A stretch of DNA of 64,000 nucleotides from Liolophura sinensis. Taxonomy: Eukaryota; Mollusca; Polyplacophora; Chitonida; Chitonidae. A program made the position numbers and the translations under genes. Below the pieces are notes generated by a model. The model had not been told where the DNA came from and did not search any database. It saw nothing but the letters and a program-made list of their open reading frames with translations. Numbering within the stretch: position 1 is the stretch's first letter; the number at the start of each line of letters is the position of its first letter. The DNA lies in NCBI RefSeq assembly GCF_032854445.1, contig NC_088302.1, forward strand, positions 25,619,788-25,683,787, in the 5' to 3' direction. This document shows positions 10,201 to 22,689 of the stretch, piece by piece.

Positions 10201-11190
10201 ATTCATGCAGCTGTATGTTTATATTTAATGTCTAAATCAAATCCTAAAGAGAGTGATTGCTGATTTCAGGCAGGTGATACATATGTTGGTATGTAGGACT
10301 TGCCTCCTAGTACTCTGTTACCTGTGGGTTGTGTTACACTATTCATCTTTGTTTTGTGGAAACATTTCATGCTTAAGCTTAACAGGAGTAAAAGCAGGTC
10401 ATCTTCAAAACTGAAGAACTATGAATTCTCAAGATTCCCAAAAGATTACACTCTAAACTTTTAAATTTAAGTTTATGCTGCTTTTTATAAAGAAACACTA
10501 CATTCACACTGTTTAATTTTATATCCCGAGATACATCCACTTGCTTTGTCCAAGGCTCCACTGCAAATCTACCAAATTTGATAAAAAACTGTCCAGAGCG
10601 TGATTCCTAGCATGACGTTGATAGCATGAATATTTGCTCATGCATATTTACATTGCAGATAAAGTCACAGTAATTACGCTGCCATATTAGTCTATTACAG
10701 TTTGTGAACATGCATGCCCTCTGTTTAATAATAGCCTGTGTTCCTGTACTATCATGACTGTGCAAATTCAAAGCCTGAATGTATCTCTGGATTTATGTAG
10801 ATATATGTAATCTGCGCTCTGTGCATGTCTATGTGTCTACACAAACATCTATTTTAGAATGGGTTGTACATATAGCTGATCATTCATGAAATATACATGT
10901 ATTCTTGTTTTTATTTATCATACTGGATAGGTGATGTTTTGTATTTTATCTTTAAGTTGTAAATATCATATTTGCATTTAACTTGGCATGTACTACTAAT
11001 GATTCAGATCAGAGTTAAAGAATTCAAGGTTATGTGCGGAGAGGACCAAATGGATTATCCAAATTGATACATAGTATCTTGTCGTCATTTCAGTTCTTGA
11101 CTCTCAGAGCTTTAGCTCATACAATTTTGGCCCTACTGGTAAATGTAGGCTGTACATGAATAATATGGCTTCATTCTTAAAACCATATTT

Positions 11191-11217
11191 GGGTGGGGGT
11201 GGGGGTGGGGGGTGGGG
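11191..11217 (+). other. G-quadruplex-forming run
   Basis: Five runs of 3-6 G separated by single T residues (GGGTGGGGGTGGGGGTGGGG and on). This meets the classic G3+N1-7 pattern with one-base loops. Confidence 0.8.
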
Positions 11218-11754
11218 ACTCATTGGTTCTATTACTGAATTATGTCATCTGTGGAATCAAAGCATTTTTTAATTTTCTTTCTTTCATGCAATATACACTT
11301 TAAACAACACCTATTCTCATCTATTCATCTTTTATCCATTTACACGTGCATGTTTTAATCATAACCATTGCATATTTACCAGTAATATACATTTAGCAAG
11401 GTATACAGGTTTGTTAAGTTTTGTAGAGAAAGTTTGTTTTTCAGTCTCTGACATGAGGCATGTGTTTTAATAAGCCAAAGGTAATCACCAAGCCAATTGT
11501 CATCTTTGTATATAAATTTATATAATATGTGTAAAATTGTGAAGTGTTTACTTGTAGCAATATTACATGTTGTGGTTTGTCATCTAACCATGTCATTACT
11601 GAAACACACAGAATGTCGTTTCATTTGAATTTTCTCTGTTTGGCTTAACATATAAGGCAGCCAAAGTTCATAACAGGATGTGCATCTTCAGAGTCCTCAT
11701 CATCAGTGGGATATTTCCCACATTTACACAAAGTGTGGTCCAAAACTTAAAAGA

Positions 11755-11870
11755 ACACTCACTTATTTGCCCAAAAATTCACCTGAAAAATTTTTTTTTA
11801 AAGCAAACAAAGGTTGTTAAATATTACCTTGAAACTGACATTTTCCCGGTATCACTCCTCTTGCAAACAA
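11755..11870. repeat. Dispersed old repeat, copy 3
   Basis: Contains the AAATATTACCTTGAAACTGA and CATTTTC-CGGTATCA-type pattern shared with 3085-3190 (and less closely 2420-2535). Confidence 0.4.
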
Positions 11871-14368
11871 ACAGCCCTAAATACATGCCATTTTTCTAAG
11901 GGGAATAGAGCACTCCGAATGTATGTACTTATAAACATGTACATGTAAGATTGTGAATTTTATAAGAAAGTGATATCTATAAAAGTGCAATGTCAACAAT
12001 TTCGTCATATACATGTAAGGTGACATTTCACTGTAATCTCCTATTACATAGATGGTTACTTTTAAATTTGATTCAAGCAGTTTAAATTTATTCAAAACTG
12101 TTATAAATAGTACACATCGATTAAAAAAAAAACAGCAATGCCATGCATTACGAAGTGAAAAACTTCAGTGATAACCAGACTTTCATAGATCTCTCACCTC
12201 TCACAGAAATTTCAGCACTATTATATTCCAGTTTACATGCTAAAAATTCTGTTATCTAACTGGGCATAGAATTCGTTGAAACCCTCATTACGATAGACAA
12301 ACGCACAAAATCTCCTCAAAAAATTCCATGCAGACTGTGTAGACCTAGAAGTTTCTATAAAGAGCCATGCTTTTCATTCAAGTTTTTGTACAAGACGTTG
12401 CCAGTAAATGTCTGGTACTGCTAGTATAACTTTTTATTTTCTAAACACACGTTTTCTAGGAAAGCCTATAGTGCTACACCTGTTACATAGTATGTCCAGG
12501 TTAACTTATAACAACAACAACGGTGTGCCATGTTGGATGACGAATGACTAGCCTGTCGTAAACTTTTTTTGATAGGATCGGACTTGAAATGTGTAATCTA
12601 GTCCTTCAACATATATTAGTCAAGTTTCCTGTATGCTAAGATTTTTATTACTGTCTTGCGATGTAGGCCTAGATGAACGCATAAGCGTACCGCGTAGCTT
12701 TTTTGCAGACACCTGTACAAAGATTATGTGTTTATGTTTGTTTTTGTCATGCCTACGCAACGGTTTCTCTTTGTTCACAAGTTTCTCTCAGTGTTTGCGT
12801 TTTCAGATAACTTTCTTTTTGTGATATTTCCACTGAAAATCACGTGTTTCGCCCATCTCATTGTCCTACATGTATATGATGTACGCCTAAAAAGTACAGA
12901 CCTCTTGTTGGCAAGGAAGCTGTCTGTTTCTGCTTCAATATAGCTGGTTGACACCACATGCTTAAGAACGGGTGGTCAGCGACAAATGACATCTAATTTT
13001 TTCTTCATTTTTAGCTTATAAGTTGAAGCTGTCAGACGTGTGTTAAGAGACAATCTAAATGTTTATGGTACTTTCCCGCCTGGAATTATTTCCAATCGTA
13101 GTCATCGTATAGCGGACTCGAATTTGGGACAGAATCTGTAATAAAATGGTTTAAATGTAACATGCTGAACGCAGTTTTAGTTGTTTTTATGCGCGAAGAT
13201 AACCCACACGTTTCCACCGCCATCGCCTTCGCCTTCCAAACTGAAATAAACTTACAGTACAGAAGTAATCTTATAGGCAACATGACGTTTCAGATTTGAA
13301 GTTCAGCATCACTTGTGTACTGATGAAGTGTTTATGTACATGTACGTTGCGTGTCCAGTCGAGGTGTTGGGAGTATAGTGCATACATGAAAACCTTCTGG
13401 ATCAGTTTATTGTAGGTTTGCATGCTCGAGTTTAGTATAGTTTGATCGCAAGGACTGCCGGCCGTGAACTTCTTAGGAGTTTTCTTAGAGGGAATCTAAT
13501 ACGGATCTTTGCAAGAAGCCCTCTTAGCCTTTGACACGGTGTTCCGTGCTGTAAATATGTTGCCACTGGGAAAGGTGTGCTACATACACCGTCGTGAAAA
13601 TACCCGATAGTTAAGTTGAAAGCAATGTCAAACATGAAGCAGACAAAACTATCTCACTGAGTGAAATACTTTATATAATACTCAAATTACAGACTGAAAT
13701 TGGACAAGGTTACAAGGCTTGTAAATAATGATATTTTTCTCTAGATATTAGAACGTATTTATATAGGAATATAACTAAGCCTTCTGTTGCTGAAGTACAT
13801 GTACATGGGCCTCAAGTTAGTGCTGTTTTTCTTCAAGGATTTCGCAGTATCAGTAACATTGACCGACAGAGTAACCTCCCTTCCATTGCGCCCCGGTGGT
13901 CCGTCGTGGCGAGAGTAGTAATTAGTGTGATACTCATGTGGTACGGTGCTCAAGATTTTTGCGTCATGTGCCGGTCATTGGATGGGTGTATCAGTCTTGT
14001 AAGTTTGAATTACGTTCACGTTGGGAAGCGGGATTTCGTATTGCATGAATTATATCCCAGTAGACGCATAAAGGAGGAAAAGGGGAGCCCGACAACATAT
14101 TGGCAGGTAAGACAAACAACTCGCTCTTGACCTGTGGTAGCCACCCGTCAAGTCTGAAAGATAGTGCAATCAGTTAGAGGTGACCACCGGGAACCACGGC
14201 ACTCTAGACTTCACAGTTTCTTTCCTCTTTTATCTTGGCAATACTTGAATATCACTGGCTGACCAGACTAGTATGTGTTCCTTTTGTATATAAATCATAC
14301 ACAACCAGGTAACTTGCCTATTTGTTTAGGCTGTGACTGTAGTAATAGTGCCAGCGGCCTAAATCGTG

Positions 14369-14420
14369 ATTGATTGATTGATTGCTTTTTAACACCATAC
14401 TCAATACTGTCTGTTTTATA
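14369..14420 (-). mobile_element. Relic of SINE family A tail, minus strand
   Basis: Four TGAT/TGATTGAT units followed by AACACCATACTCAATA, which is the reverse complement of the family's 'TTGAGTATGGTGT...ATCAATCA' tail. The remainder is too diverged to outline. Confidence 0.5.
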
Positions 14421-16624
14421 TGATAGCTGTCAATTTTATGTGTGGTGAAGACCATAGTGCCATGTAAAACCACCCAATTTTGACAAACTACTGACAGACT
14501 TTTCCACGTGTGACGTAGATATATATTGACCTACACCATATTTGTGAAAGACAAGTGCTCTTCATTGAACGTTAGTGCCAACAGTCACTTTTAGTGTCAT
14601 CAAGACTGATATCGTGTTTCCGAACGATTCAAGACAAGCATCTTTAACTACTGTAGTCTATTTGTTTTAGAGATTGGCCTATTTTCAGGTGTTTGTAAAA
14701 TCAGTCATACTGGCTATCAACATTGCCATTAGTCACTGACACGTAACGACATAAGCTCTACATATTGATATGTTTGAAGTTCGCATTATTGCAAGAAAAA
14801 TGAAGTTAGAACACTTTTTCCAATTCATAATGTTAAAGTCTATAGGCTCGGTTTCGACGGCAAGAAGCCATTGCCTCGAGTGACGTCATAATTGTTAAAA
14901 AAACAGTGGCATGTTGGATATTGGGAGGACTTCAACATATTTTGGCGGAGTGCGACACCTGTTACCTAAACTGTTATCGATTTTACTGTTAGCCCTGTTT
15001 CTGACACTGCCATATTTTAAATTGTTCACACGTTTTAGTATAATATAACCTTAAGAAATGAAATTTATTTTACTTGTTGTTATATGTGATGGTTTTAAAG
15101 CTGGATATGAGGAAATTTTGTTATAAAAAACAGTGTAGTCTGAGAGTGTTGTGTAGGATGTGTTACTGCTTGGATTTTGTTCTAACTGCATGTTGGTGTA
15201 CCTATTGTAAAACTAATTACTCTCCACGCTCATTCCCCAGCATGTCACCTGTTTTTTAATAATTATGACGTCACCCTAGGCAATGAGTCGTTGGCGTCCA
15301 AACTGAACTTATGCAGTTTAACATTATGAATGAGAAAAAGTGTTGTAATGTGATTTTCTTTGGAAGAATATGGACTTCGAACATATCCATATGTAGAGCA
15401 TGTGTTGTTACATATCACTGATTAAAGGCAATTTTGGTCGCGAGTATAACTGATTGTACATACAGCTGAATATAGGCGACTCTCTAAAAGAAACAGACTG
15501 TAGGTCATGGCACTGTTCTTTGTACAACCATGAATTACACGTAACCTGTCATGTTTATGCCAGTTATGCCAGTACTAGAACTGCCTAAAGATGCTTCATG
15601 TACTGGTCGGTGTAATGTACATGTGGCTGCATGAGTTGAGCGTCCTGTCTGGTGACCTCGGCATGATCTTCCAGCTGGCCACAGACCCCCAATAGTTTTC
15701 TATAAGCGACAATGTTAACGTTTAGCGCTGTAGCTCAGTCCCAAACATTCCATGACCAATAAGCTTTGGTGCATACCTGGCCCAGCTTGTGAGAAAGAAG
15801 CCATAAAAATCTTGACATAGGTTGACCGTCAAAATCTGGACCTTTCTATGCCGGCAGCTGGAAGGGGTGCCTAGCAACGCCAAGGGGACGTCACTCGCAG
15901 CTTCATCACCAACTGTCTCCTTGTGTCATCGCACCCAGAATTTCAAACTTTCATCATTAAAGCTTATACCTTCCCAAAGATTAGACAGTTTCCATCATTT
16001 TTATACAAAGCATGCACCTGTACGCCAAAAACGGTAGGCTGGCAGCAGAAAAAAGGCTTTACACCCTAAAATACACAGAATTACATTCGTCCCTACCGAA
16101 AAACCGAAGTTGTAATGGGGTCTGTGTCCAGCTAGACGGTACTATAAAAGACGGCACTATGAAAGTCGGTATTGGGCTGCTACATGAACACACAGTCGTG
16201 ATGTGACCGAAGTATTGTTAAGAAATACAACAAAATGTATGGGTATCCGTATGCCATATCTTGGTTTTTCCTAAACATAACCGAACAATAACTGCCTAAA
16301 AATAACCGTTATTAAACATTGAATATATACAACCTGTGCAAATTCATCTGTAATTAAGATTAGTCCAAATTTGATCAAACAAAATGGCTTGGACTAAAAC
16401 TTGCATATCTCTTTGTGTTTCTGTTTACTAGAACATATACATGCTATCACGTAAAACAGTCCTCAAGTGGTTATGTAACACACCCCACCTTTGAAAATAA
16501 CATATTTTATACCAGAACACGTTTCTATGTAACTTTTAGTATATACTATAGTTTTCGTTTTCAAACTCATCCAAACGTTGTGGATGTTCCTAAATTTAGA
16601 TCGACATTTACACGATTACGCGAC

Positions 16625-16870
16625 TCGTCCCATCGATTACAGGTTGCTGCAGCCACTGAAGTTACATGCCGAAGACACCAGACATGACACCCCGCCCAGT
16701 CACATTATACCGACACATCGCCAACCAGTCCTTTTCCTTGCTCTAATCCTCAGTGTTGAGCGCCTAGCGAGGAATCAAAACGCGCCATTTTTAAAATTTT
16801 TGGTGTGACCCGACCTCGGTGTAATCCCGAGTTTACTTCGAAGTGGATGGTCTAGCCTTTAGGCCATCAA
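16625..16870 (-). mobile_element. tRNA-derived SINE (family B), minus strand
   Basis: On the minus strand the head at about 16870-16805 resembles a tRNA (GATGGCCTAAAGGCTAGACC, box-A like; weaker box B in CGGGATTACACCGAGGTCGG). The body contains, on the + strand, CACCCCGCCCAGTCACATTA and TGTTGAGCGCCTAGCGAGGA. I recognise this body as a repeat common in mollusc genomes. The family name is not certain. An apparent 76-codon + strand frame across it is not a gene. Confidence 0.6.
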
Positions 16871-17009
16871 TTTCAAAGTAATCAACAAAAGACTGCAACT
16901 CCTGTTCAGGCATATAGCTATCCAACGTGAGTCTTACAACCAAAATGAGATGGTTCTGTTGTCTTGATAATGGAACACGTGTGGTCTGTATTATTGCCGA
17001 GTGATCATA

Positions 17010-18050
17010 CTCACACTCGCAGTGTGTGATGAAAACGAGAATGTGCTGTTGCGTTTCCCGATACTTGCATGGTGCAGGTGATCTAATGGTTCTGGCACAC
17101 TGGTTTTCTCTCTTCCAGGGATTGTTACAAGAGGATTATCGTTGATCGATGCATTATGTGATCAAAAAGGGAATGTGCTGTTATGTTCCACGATACTTGC
17201 AGTGTTTGATGAAAACGAGAATGTGCTGTTGTGTTCCACGATACTCGCAGTGTGTGATGAAAACGAGAATGTGCTGTTGTGTTTCCCGATACTTGCAGTG
17301 TGTGATGAAAACGAGAATGTGCTGTTGTGTTCCACGATACTCGCAGTGTGTGATGGAAACGAGAATGTGCTGTTGTGTCTCATGATACTCGCAGTGTGTG
17401 ATGAAAACGAGAATGTGCTGTTGTGTTTCCCGATACTTGCAGTGTGTGATGAAAACGAGAATGTGCTGTGGTTTTCCACGATATTCGCAGTGTGTGATGG
17501 AAACGAGAATGTGCTGTTGTGTTTCACGATACTCGCAGTGTGTGATGAAAACGAGAATGTGCTGTTGTGTTTCCCGATACTTGCAGTGTGTGATGAAAAC
17601 GAGAATGTGCTGTTGTGTTCCACGATACTCGCAGTGTGTGATTAAAACGAGAATGTGCTATTGTGTTTCACGATACTCGCAGTGTGTGATGAAAAGGAGA
17701 ATGTGCTGTTGTGTTTCCCGATACTCGCAATGTGTGATGAAAACGAGAATGTGCTGTTGTGTTTCCCGATACTTGCAGTGTGTGATGGAAACGAGAATGT
17801 GCTGTTGTGTTTCACGGTACTTGCAGTGTGTGATCAAAACGAGAATGTGCTGTTGTGTCTCATGATACTCGCAGTGTGTGATGAAAACGAGAATGTGCTG
17901 TTGTGTCTCTCGATACTCGCAGTGTGTGATCAATAGGATAATGCTTCCCAGTGTAACACAATAATCGTTGTGTGCCTTGCCTTCTGTGATCAAAAGGAGA
18001 ATGTGTCCTTTTGTTACACGATACTCGCAGTGTGTCTAACCTTCCAGTAT
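17010..18050. repeat. 48-bp minisatellite, about 20 copies
   Basis: The unit is GATGAAAACGAGAATGTGCT plus GTTGTGTTTCCCGATACTTG and CAGTGTGT. Period 48 was checked at 17221/17269. It is regular at 17155-17935, with diverged units at 17010-17075 and 17940-18050 and a non-repeat insert at about 17076-17140. The unit equals 16 codons, so open frames run on both strands (plus-strand translation AVCDENENVLLCFPIL repeated). A TAA at 17641, frame changes between blocks and no gene context argue against coding. Confidence 0.92.
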
Positions 18051-21000
18051 CAAAACCACACTGTGAACGTTTTCGACTGAATAATTGCGTTTTTTCTGTT
18101 CCGGGATGACGTTTACGATGACCTTCTGCGACTATTTTGTCCACGTCTGTAACTGAAGTCATGTGTTTACGTAAGCGTTTGACAGTATGAAAAGAAAAGA
18201 AAAAAACCCATTACGACATAGCCAATTTCTCGGTAAAATTTTAAGCAAGCGACATGCACACTTGACTGAAGTCGTTTATTATTCATTCCTTCGCGAACGA
18301 TCTAATGAAAACAGCTGTGCTGACGTGTTTTAAATGCCAGCACCCTGTATTAAATACGAACGCATGTCATGATTCAGCGTTTTGCGTCAAGTGGCCTTCG
18401 ATCTGCTTTTTTAGTTCACTGGGGCACATCAGTACGAGAACCCAGTCGTCACTGTTCTGGTTTTAATCACCGCTTACTGTAATCTTTGTATAATCTTTGT
18501 ATAATGTATTAGAACGCATCTCCTGCTTCGTTTAAGTTATATGTGGTGCACCAGACTTGGTCGTTAAAGCTTGCTGTTGTCGTTGTCGTCGTCATCGTCG
18601 CTATAATGTCGGTTTGGCTCTATTTGCTAGACCAATCCAGAAAGCTAGACCAATCCAGCACCAATCGTAAAACAGAAATAAACACGAACATGAGAGTAAA
18701 ACACTAATTCAATAAATAATTAAAATCAGTGCTGGGTTAAGCGCCTTTAATTTGAACTCTCGGGTAGTATAATATTCTCCTTTTGCAGAATTTGATTGGT
18801 GAAATTCTATAGTCAGAACATCTTCATCTTCACAGAGGATAGTCAGGCGAGCAGATGTAGCTCCAAGGACTCCGAGAATTGTGCTCCGCGGGTGTTTAAA
18901 CTGGACATTTATCAACTTTATCTATTTGCAGAACTGCTAAATGAGTGTGCAACATTTTGCACTTGATGCATCTTCTCCGTTAGCTACAAGTTGTCTGAGA
19001 TTCCTCAAAACACACACAGTGCGAAGGATATCATGAAACTAACGTACATACAGATGTTGTTATTATGTTTATATGCTGCTTGTATGTCTTGAAATACATC
19101 GCAATGAAATTGTAGGGACCATACGAACACGTGTAGGCCTACCGGTACAAAGAGGCAGTGAACAGTGAGTGAGAAACTCCCCACGGTAACACTGAAGTGT
19201 TTGTATGTTACTTCACGAACAGCAGAACAAGATAATCTTTACTTGAAAACCGCAGCGTGTCATAAGAAATGACCCATTATACTGGTATATCGATGTGAAA
19301 AGCCTTTCCCTAGTGTCTCATTGCAGGAATGGTTACCCGGATTTTGATCCAGGAAACAAGGTAGCCTAGCTACATGGCATGTGATTTTGAGATGATTTTT
19401 GTCACTGTTTCATCGTTTAATAGTGTTCATGATTTTTTTTTACCGGCTGCCTGTGTGGCATATTCCCAATCTCAATGACTTCCGGGTTTAGTTTATGACA
19501 GTTCAGTCCATCTATATATATGTATAGTTCAGTGTAACGACAGGGCGACGTTTTTTGGTAAGCTTACTTTCTGAGCACACAATTGGCTTAAGGCAACAAC
19601 ACGTATCTTGTTTTCATCCAAGGAGCTCAACCGTTTTTATGCCAATTCAGGCTCATTGATTATTTTCTTCCTTCACATCGCTCTCAGTCTAAACTGGCAA
19701 TGAGAGCAAACCTTTGAGCATATTAATGTCCTTCTGATTAATGTGGACAAAGTGTACCTATAATTCTTGCTTGTGATTTTCCTTAATCTTCATCCATCTC
19801 TCATTTCATTTTCCAGACAAGAATGTCCGCCACTCCACCATGCCAGGGAAGGTAACACAAAGGTCTCTGAACAAATAGACGGTTATTTGAGATCTGATTT
19901 ATAGGGCAGTGATTCTAAGCCAATGAATGCACCCTGTACAAAGGCCAAGGGAAACAAATTTCATTTAAATTTCTGGGAGGGGAAGGCAGGTTACAAGATC
20001 AAACATAACTGAAAACGGAGTAGCGATGAGATCGATGCGTGTCAATCATGTTTTAGCACCGCTGTAATAATTCCATTGTGTGAACGAACTAATTTGTAAG
20101 GCGTTCACGCTCCAAAGGCCCTATCATAGATCAATAGCAAGGGAACTGTCAAAGGCTGAATCGGGCTAATTTAATACATTCACTTGACTTTGCACCAAGG
20201 AGGTTATTCTAATAGACCATTAAGAGATCCCTTTTCCGGTCTCATCTAAACAAACAGCTCCTGTGCTTCTCCGCTGTACTTGGTACATGCACAATGGAAT
20301 GTCTCGTTCTACCTTAAAGAAGACCAATAACTTATTGTCGACGTTATTATATCGTGAGTAGACATTCAGACACGTCTATTTGAACAAAGAAAAACACAAC
20401 ACCAACCAGGTCATGGATGCCAAAAAAGAACACTTCGCTTCCACTGGCTTTTACTAAGATGGATTGATTTATTCCTAACCATTTCATGCTCTTAGGTGTA
20501 TATATTTTTTGCTATTTTTCGTGATTTTTGTTTTGTTTTGTATATCTTTAAATGGTGAGATAATCTCCGCTTGCTTGAGTATCTCCCAAGATACAGAAAA
20601 TGCCTCCTCCCTGAAGACCTTGCGCCGTATCCAGACCCGATCCGGCAGGAAGAGCTGTTTTCAGGTATACCTGAATTTTGCTTTGTTTTGGCGTTACAGT
20701 TCAAATACATCAGTCCAAGGCTAAGCAAAAGATAACTTGCTTCTCATTTTCTAATTGCTGAACGCTTTATTTTCTCTTCATTTCGATCTTGGGGATTTGT
20801 TAATCGATCCGTGTGTATAGCCGACGTCTGAATGACTGTTTCTAGGGAACTGTGCACTTAATTAAGTCTGAGTGCCGACAGAAATTTAGTCGCAATAATT
20901 ACACACTTAAAATATGACGCAATCCAGGGAGATTTGCAGCCTTATGTATAACCTTTTAATTTAATTCGCAGATAACCGGTCCTCAAACTTGTGTGTGGCA

Positions 21001-21600
21001 TAATTAGTCTGTAATCAAGCAGTCTGTCCCCAAGATTTAACAATGAGATTTGAAATATTGCGTAATCTACATCTGTATAGTGATACAGACGTTTTGCGGA
21101 GTACCATTCGTGCTTAAGCTTGCTTTGTTTTGTGTGTACAAATGGTTGAAATGACGGTAACTCTAAAGACTGCTTCTTGTTCATGTCACTGGAGTGTATT
21201 TTTGTCGACTGAATGCATCAACCAGAACGGACTATAATCGCTTGCCTTAAGCGGCAAAGTAATCCGGCCAACATTAACAAAATTAAAGCTGTTAATTTCG
21301 AAGAAACATGTTTTTTTTAGATAACACACGTGTTTGATCCTCTTTCGTCCAATTAAATGTCGAATTATAAGAGTACGCGGGCTTCTTGTGCCAAACTTCT
21401 TGTTGTATTGAGAAAGTAGCAGATGCTGATACAGTCGCGGGTAAAGCATAATGTATTCCAAGCCGTTCATAGTAGCAGTTGCCATCAGCAGAATATTGCA
21501 GAAATCGAAAAAATAAAATACGGATGACAGCTGATGGTAAATTAGGCAAAATATGGATCAGGTAAATTCGCCTCGTAGTCTACTGTAAGGCTTATCAGTG
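18051..21600. other. Intergenic, no gene recognised
   Basis: Holds short local duplications (18480-18510 TAATCTTTGTA twice; 18625-18660 GCTAGACCAATCCAG twice) and a small GTC/GTT microsatellite at about 18567-18600. An unassigned minus-strand open frame lies at 18709-18915 (68 codons). Confidence 0.55.
18709..18915 (-). other. Unassigned open frame (68 codons)
   Basis: The translation looks somewhat protein-like (FKHPRSTILGVLGATSARLT, then DEDVLTIEFHQSN), with mixed composition and no repeats. No domain is recognised and no splice partners are visible. It may be chance or a relic of a mobile-element gene. Confidence 0.15.
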
Positions 21601-21617
21601 ATCACGAAAGGCATGCA

Positions 21618-21715
21618 GGTGGTCAAGGAAGCATAGCGGTGAGCAAGAAAGGCATAGCAGTGAGCAAGAAAGGCATAGTAGTGAGCAAGAAAGGCATAAC
21701 AGTGATTACAAACTC
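21618..21715 (+). repeat. 21-bp tandem repeat (AGTGAGCAAGAAAGGCATAGC)n
   Basis: Three to four good copies at 21633-21705. Looser GAAAGGCATA-type units are scattered up to about 22310 (for example 21735, 22290), which suggests an old, decayed array. Confidence 0.75.
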
Positions 21716-22002
21716 CGCATTAATAATCACGAAAGGTATATGGTTCATCAACAAAGGCAGGGTAAGTGATAACGAAAAGCATATTGACTGTCGCGCATTA
21801 GAAGGACTTCAGAGATTAGAAAAGGTACATGAAAGTTTACAAAATGAATACCTGTGGCCACGAAAGATATATCAGTGATTGTGAAATGTATAGCAGTCTA
21901 AAATTGACTACAAAAGCAGTGACTACAAAAGATCTGTCAATGTTTCGGAAAATACGGTATATCATTGGGTTGGCAGGGCGGATTGATGATTAGGGAATAT
22001 AA

Positions 22003-22190
22003 AAGACTACAGCATAGAGTGTAAAGCCCGAACAAGGACGAGTGTGGTATTTGTCAAGTGGTTACACGTAGCGAAATTCAAATTTTATCAAATTTTCTCA
22101 GTTAGGGCTTTATTCTATATATTCATGTAAATACTCATGTAGTAGCAAATCACATGCCTCCTATATGGCTTATGCAGAATAACCTGTAGG
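22003..22190 (+). repeat. Dispersed repeat pair, copy 1
   Basis: Shares a colinear series of blocks with 33743-33925: GACTACAGC-T-GA-TG-AA, then GGTTACACGT, TTTATTCTA-TTCATGTAAAT and a final TGCAGAAT. The family is unknown. Confidence 0.5.
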
Positions 22191-22514
22191 TTTAAAAAAA
22201 GGACAGTGATGTTAATTGCTATATTTCAGACGTCACAGGAAAAGGAAAGTACTGTCAGCGGTTGTGACAGGCGTATCAGTAATTATATGAAAGGCATATG
22301 GGTGGTCATAAAAGGTATAAGAGGCTGGAATACCTTTTCAGTGATATAGAAGTGCATATCCGGAACTCAGATCTGATTCAGATCAGATACTGAAACTTTT
22401 ACTGAAAAATTCATAAGGCCAAATGGTTGCTCGATGAAGTGTCGCTTGCTTCCGTCAAGAGAGCTAGAAAACAAAATGGCTGTATCGACCTGTTTCTGAG
22501 ATGTGGTAGCCAAG

Positions 22515-22682
22515 ATTATTTATTTATTTAAATATGTGTTTGGTGTTTTACGCTGTGTACATGAATATTTCACATCGGGCCTATGCGACGGCGGTCATTA
22601 TGGGAGGAAATCAGACAGAGCCCGGGGAACCCACGACCATCCGCAGGTTGCTGCAGATCTTCCTACTTTGATAGCCAAGAAT
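22515..22682 (-). mobile_element. SINE family A, 3' part, minus strand
   Basis: Starts with the inverted tail (ATTATTTATTTATTTAAATA), then GGTGTTTTACGCTGTGTACA, GACGGCGGTCATTATGGGAG and CCCACGACCATCCGCAGGTT. The tRNA-like head is missing. Confidence 0.8.
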
Positions 22683-22689
22683 AGGCCAT

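Larger units (their letters stand above)
10201..16600. other. Intergenic region, mostly without recognisable features
   Basis: Apart from the G-rich run at 11191, the old repeat at 11755 and the SINE relic at 14369, only short unassigned open frames occur (up to about 75 codons). None shows a known motif or paired splice sites that I could support. Confidence 0.6.

Noticed and set aside
16578-16808. 76-codon + strand frame
   Set aside because: It lies across the reverse strand of a tRNA-derived SINE, so it is a by-product of the repeat.
17142-17936. Repeat protein gene (AVCDENENVLL repeats)
   Set aside because: The frame is broken by TAA at 17641 and changes between blocks. All frames are equally open because of the 48-bp unit, and there are no start context, splice sites or neighbours to support it.
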